7,348 bases of DNA, taken from contig JAJYGO010000406.1 of the NCBI GenBank assembly GCA_021785115.1, positions 1-7,348 on the forward strand. Reading direction: 5' to 3'. Under the pieces are notes generated by a model. The model did not search any database. It had not been told where the DNA came from and worked only from the letters and a program-made list of their open reading frames with translations. The stretch comes from Chloroflexota bacterium. Its GTDB lineage: Bacteria; Chloroflexota; Limnocylindria; Limnocylindrales; CSP1-4. Both the position numbers and the translations under genes were made by a program. Positions 6,119 through 7,348 of this stretch are shown here, in pieces (the first letter of the stretch is position 1; each line of letters starts with the position of its first letter).

Positions 6119-7012
6119 TCACTTGTCCACCAGCAGGGCGCGGCGATCCACTGCCCCGAGGTTCATGCGGTACCAGGACGAAAGGTCACGAATGGCGACC
6201 TCCATCGGCGTGAACGAGGCCTCGCCGAGCTGGCGCCGGAGCCGGCCGTTGTTTCCGGAGTACGGGAGGCCGAGGCCGGGCTCGGACACGACGATCGGAA
6301 CCGGCGATCCGAGCTGGGCCTTCACCTGTTCGGCGAGATCCAACAGATTGGCGGTCGAATCCGGGGCGAGGTTGTAGGCCGCGTCGGCATGGCGGCCCGC
6401 AAGGAACCGTTCGACGATCGGACCCAGGTCATCCACGTAGAGGTAGCTGAACATCCGGTTCTGGCGCAGAGTGATGGGCAGGTCGAACAGGCACTTGCAG
6501 ATCGCGTTGGAGATGAACCGGATGGAGTAGTCCTCGTACTTCCCGAAGACCCCGAACAGGCGCAGTTCCACCACGTCCGCCGTCCTCGACCGGTACAACT
6601 GGTCCAGGTACTCGGCGATCGCGTACTTGGACAGGCCGTGCTCGTCGGACGGCAGCCAGGCGCCGAACTCGTCTTCGGTCACGCGGACGAGGGGCCGATC
6701 TACGCCGTAGACGGCCCCAGAACTCAGGAACACGAGGCGGCCGAAGCGGTGCCGGTTGCGCATGATCGCGAAGAACATCCGGAGGTTCGTCCACAGCTGC
6801 CTGGATGGGTCGGCCGCGTTCCGGTGCCCAGGCCGGACCGCGCCGTGCACAACGACATCGACGTCGTGCGAACGGAACCAGGCGTCCACGGCCTGCGCGT
6901 CGGTCAAGTCGAGGTCGGTATGGCTCGGTGCGCAAACCTCATGCCGAGGGGCGAGGTACTCGAGCAGGTTTCGCCCGATGAAGCCGCTCGCACCGGTCAG
7001 CAGGATCCGCAT
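6119..7012 (-). CDS. NAD-dependent epimerase/dehydratase family protein (extended SDR, nucleotide-sugar modifying)
   Basis: This 297-residue protein is full length for an extended short-chain dehydrogenase acting on nucleotide sugars. The N-terminal Rossmann motif is TGASGFIG (6-13), with an acidic loop at HTDLDLTD (31-38) and VVHGAV (54-59). The active-site strand is FLSSGAVYG (95-103). Further on come LRLFGVFGKYED (150-161), FISNAICK (166-173), SYLYVDDL (189-196) and a C-terminal substrate-binding part. Family members epimerise, reduce or dehydrate a sugar attached to a nucleotide; a final 4-keto reductase role, as for YerF beside YerE, is one guess from context. The usual YxxxK motif reads HGLSK, so His125 stands where the catalytic Tyr is expected while Lys129 is kept. 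The ATG at 7012 follows the previous stop by six bases, with GAGG close by overlapping that stop. The next gene begins 31 bases downstream. The reaction and sugar are not determined. Confidence 0.87.
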   Translation of the reverse strand: MRILLTGASGFIGRNLLEYLAPRHEVCAPSHTDLDLTDAQAVDAWFRSHDVDVVVHGAVRPGHRNAADPSRQLWTNLRMFFAIMRNRHRFGRLVFLSSGAVYGVDRPLVRVTEDEFGAWLPSDEHGLSKYAIAEYLDQLYRSRTADVVELRLFGVFGKYEDYSIRFISNAICKCLFDLPITLRQNRMFSYLYVDDLGPIVERFLAGRHADAAYNLAPDSTANLLDLAEQVKAQLGSPVPIVVSEPGLGLPYSGNNGRLRRQLGEASFTPMEVAIRDLSSWYRMNLGAVDRRALLVDK

Positions 7013-7018
7013 CCAGCC

Positions 7019-7348
7019 TCACTCCCAGGCATCGACGTGCACCGCTGTCGGGGCCACCCCACGGGCCACCAACTGGTCGGTGAGCGCGGCGAGCATCGCC
7101 GGCGGCCCGCTGAGGTAGAAGGCCGGATCGCGGAGTCCGGAGAGCAGGGGCCACGCGCGCTCCACCTGGAGCCGGCCGTCGGTCTCCTCGCACACGAATC
7201 GGGCCGTCAGCGCAGGCGCCGACCGGGCGCAGGATTCCACGAGCTCCCGGTACACCAAGAGGTCTGGGGTCCGGGCACCGTAGAACAGGAGGACGCGCTG
7301 CGCGTCGTGGGGAGTGAGCGACCGCAGGAACGCGGTGAACGCCGTGAT
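7019..7348 (-). CDS. Ferredoxin/flavin reductase-type oxidoreductase, C-terminal fragment
   Basis: The frame is open to the right edge, giving the last 109 codons. The visible part begins ITAFTAFLRSL, which matches the ITPF-S-L segment after the NAD-binding glycine loop of ferredoxin-NADP-reductase-like proteins. It continues with VLLFYGARTPDLLVYREL, the usual strand and helix with an Arg for the nicotinamide phosphate or ribose. It ends with FYLSGPPAML and a final helix and strand (VHVDAWE). The family signature is normally CGPPxM; here Ser replaces Cys. Such modules pass electrons from NAD(P)H to flavin and then to an iron-sulfur centre or partner. In sugar loci a related protein is the E3 reductase (AscD/DdhD) of 3,6-dideoxyhexose synthesis. 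Whether this one has a 2Fe-2S domain cannot be seen because the N-terminus is outside the window. It reads directly into the epimerase gene with a 6-base gap and so belongs to the same operon. A generic stand-alone reductase remains possible. Confidence 0.75.
   Translation of the reverse strand: MTAFTAFLRSLTPHDAQRVLLFYGARTPDLLVYRELVESCARSAPALTARFVCEETDGRLQVERAWPLLSGLRDPAFYLSGPPAMLAALTDQLVARGVAPTAVHVDAWE

Noticed and set aside
5029..6213. 394-codon open frame on the + strand opposite the ThDP domain
   Set aside because: It is the antisense shadow of a gene with intact catalytic motifs; the composition is Arg/Asp/His-rich and there is no plausible ribosome site.
7019..7258. Small stand-alone 79-residue protein starting at a TTG at 7258
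   Set aside because: The frame continues open to the window edge and the upstream residues (ITAFTAFLRSL...FYGAR) complete the reductase fold, so this is an internal codon of a larger truncated gene.

Overview
The window is GC-rich throughout and very tightly packed. It looks like part of a chromosomal surface-polysaccharide or glycan-biosynthesis locus from a high-GC bacterium. The sequence alone does not place the organism; Acidobacteriota, myxobacteria or a similar soil lineage would fit the GTG starts, high GC and gene style, but this is a guess. There are no rRNA, tRNA, CRISPR, IS or phage features, and no gene-free stretch longer than about 45 bases.

Layout. At the left, on the + strand, are the last 48 codons of a GtrA-like membrane protein (2-148). 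It overlaps by one base (TGATG) a GtrB/DPM1-type family 2 glycosyltransferase with two C-terminal membrane helices (148-1257). Such a pair normally loads a sugar onto a polyprenyl-phosphate carrier and moves it across the membrane. This unit converges on a minus-strand operon at a short junction (1258-1301) that holds two small hairpins.

The minus-strand operon, read right to left, has five genes: (i) the C-terminus of an NAD(P)H:flavin/ferredoxin-reductase-type protein (7348-7019, cut by the window edge); (ii) an NAD-dependent epimerase/dehydratase-family SDR (7012-6119); (iii) an 836-residue fusion of an acetolactate-synthase-like thiamine-diphosphate (ThDP) enzyme and a HAD phosphatase (6087-3577); (iv) a NeuB-like, PEP-condensing sugar-acid synthase with a C-terminal SAF domain (3580-2501); (v) an FkbM-family methyltransferase with an extra N-terminal Rossmann-like domain (2504-1302). 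Spacings are 6 bp, 31 bp, a GTGA overlap and a second GTGA overlap, which strongly suggests one translationally coupled transcript whose promoter lies to the right of the window.

How the genes may work together. The set combines a reductase, an SDR, a ThDP carboligase-like enzyme, a phosphatase, a PEP-dependent aldolase-type synthase and a methyltransferase. None of the usual sialic, legionaminic or pseudaminic partners (NeuA CMP-transferase, NeuC or PseG hydrolase, aminotransferase, acetyltransferase) is present in the window. The best inference is synthesis and O-methylation of an unusual sugar, either two-carbon-branched (as YerE makes for yersiniose) or extended by three carbons from PEP, which would then be transferred to a glycan. 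The exact product cannot be read from the sequence. The most notable points are the in-frame ThDP-HAD fusion, which has a latent stop/start overlap at its junction, the His in place of the usual catalytic Tyr of the SDR, and the gene combination itself.
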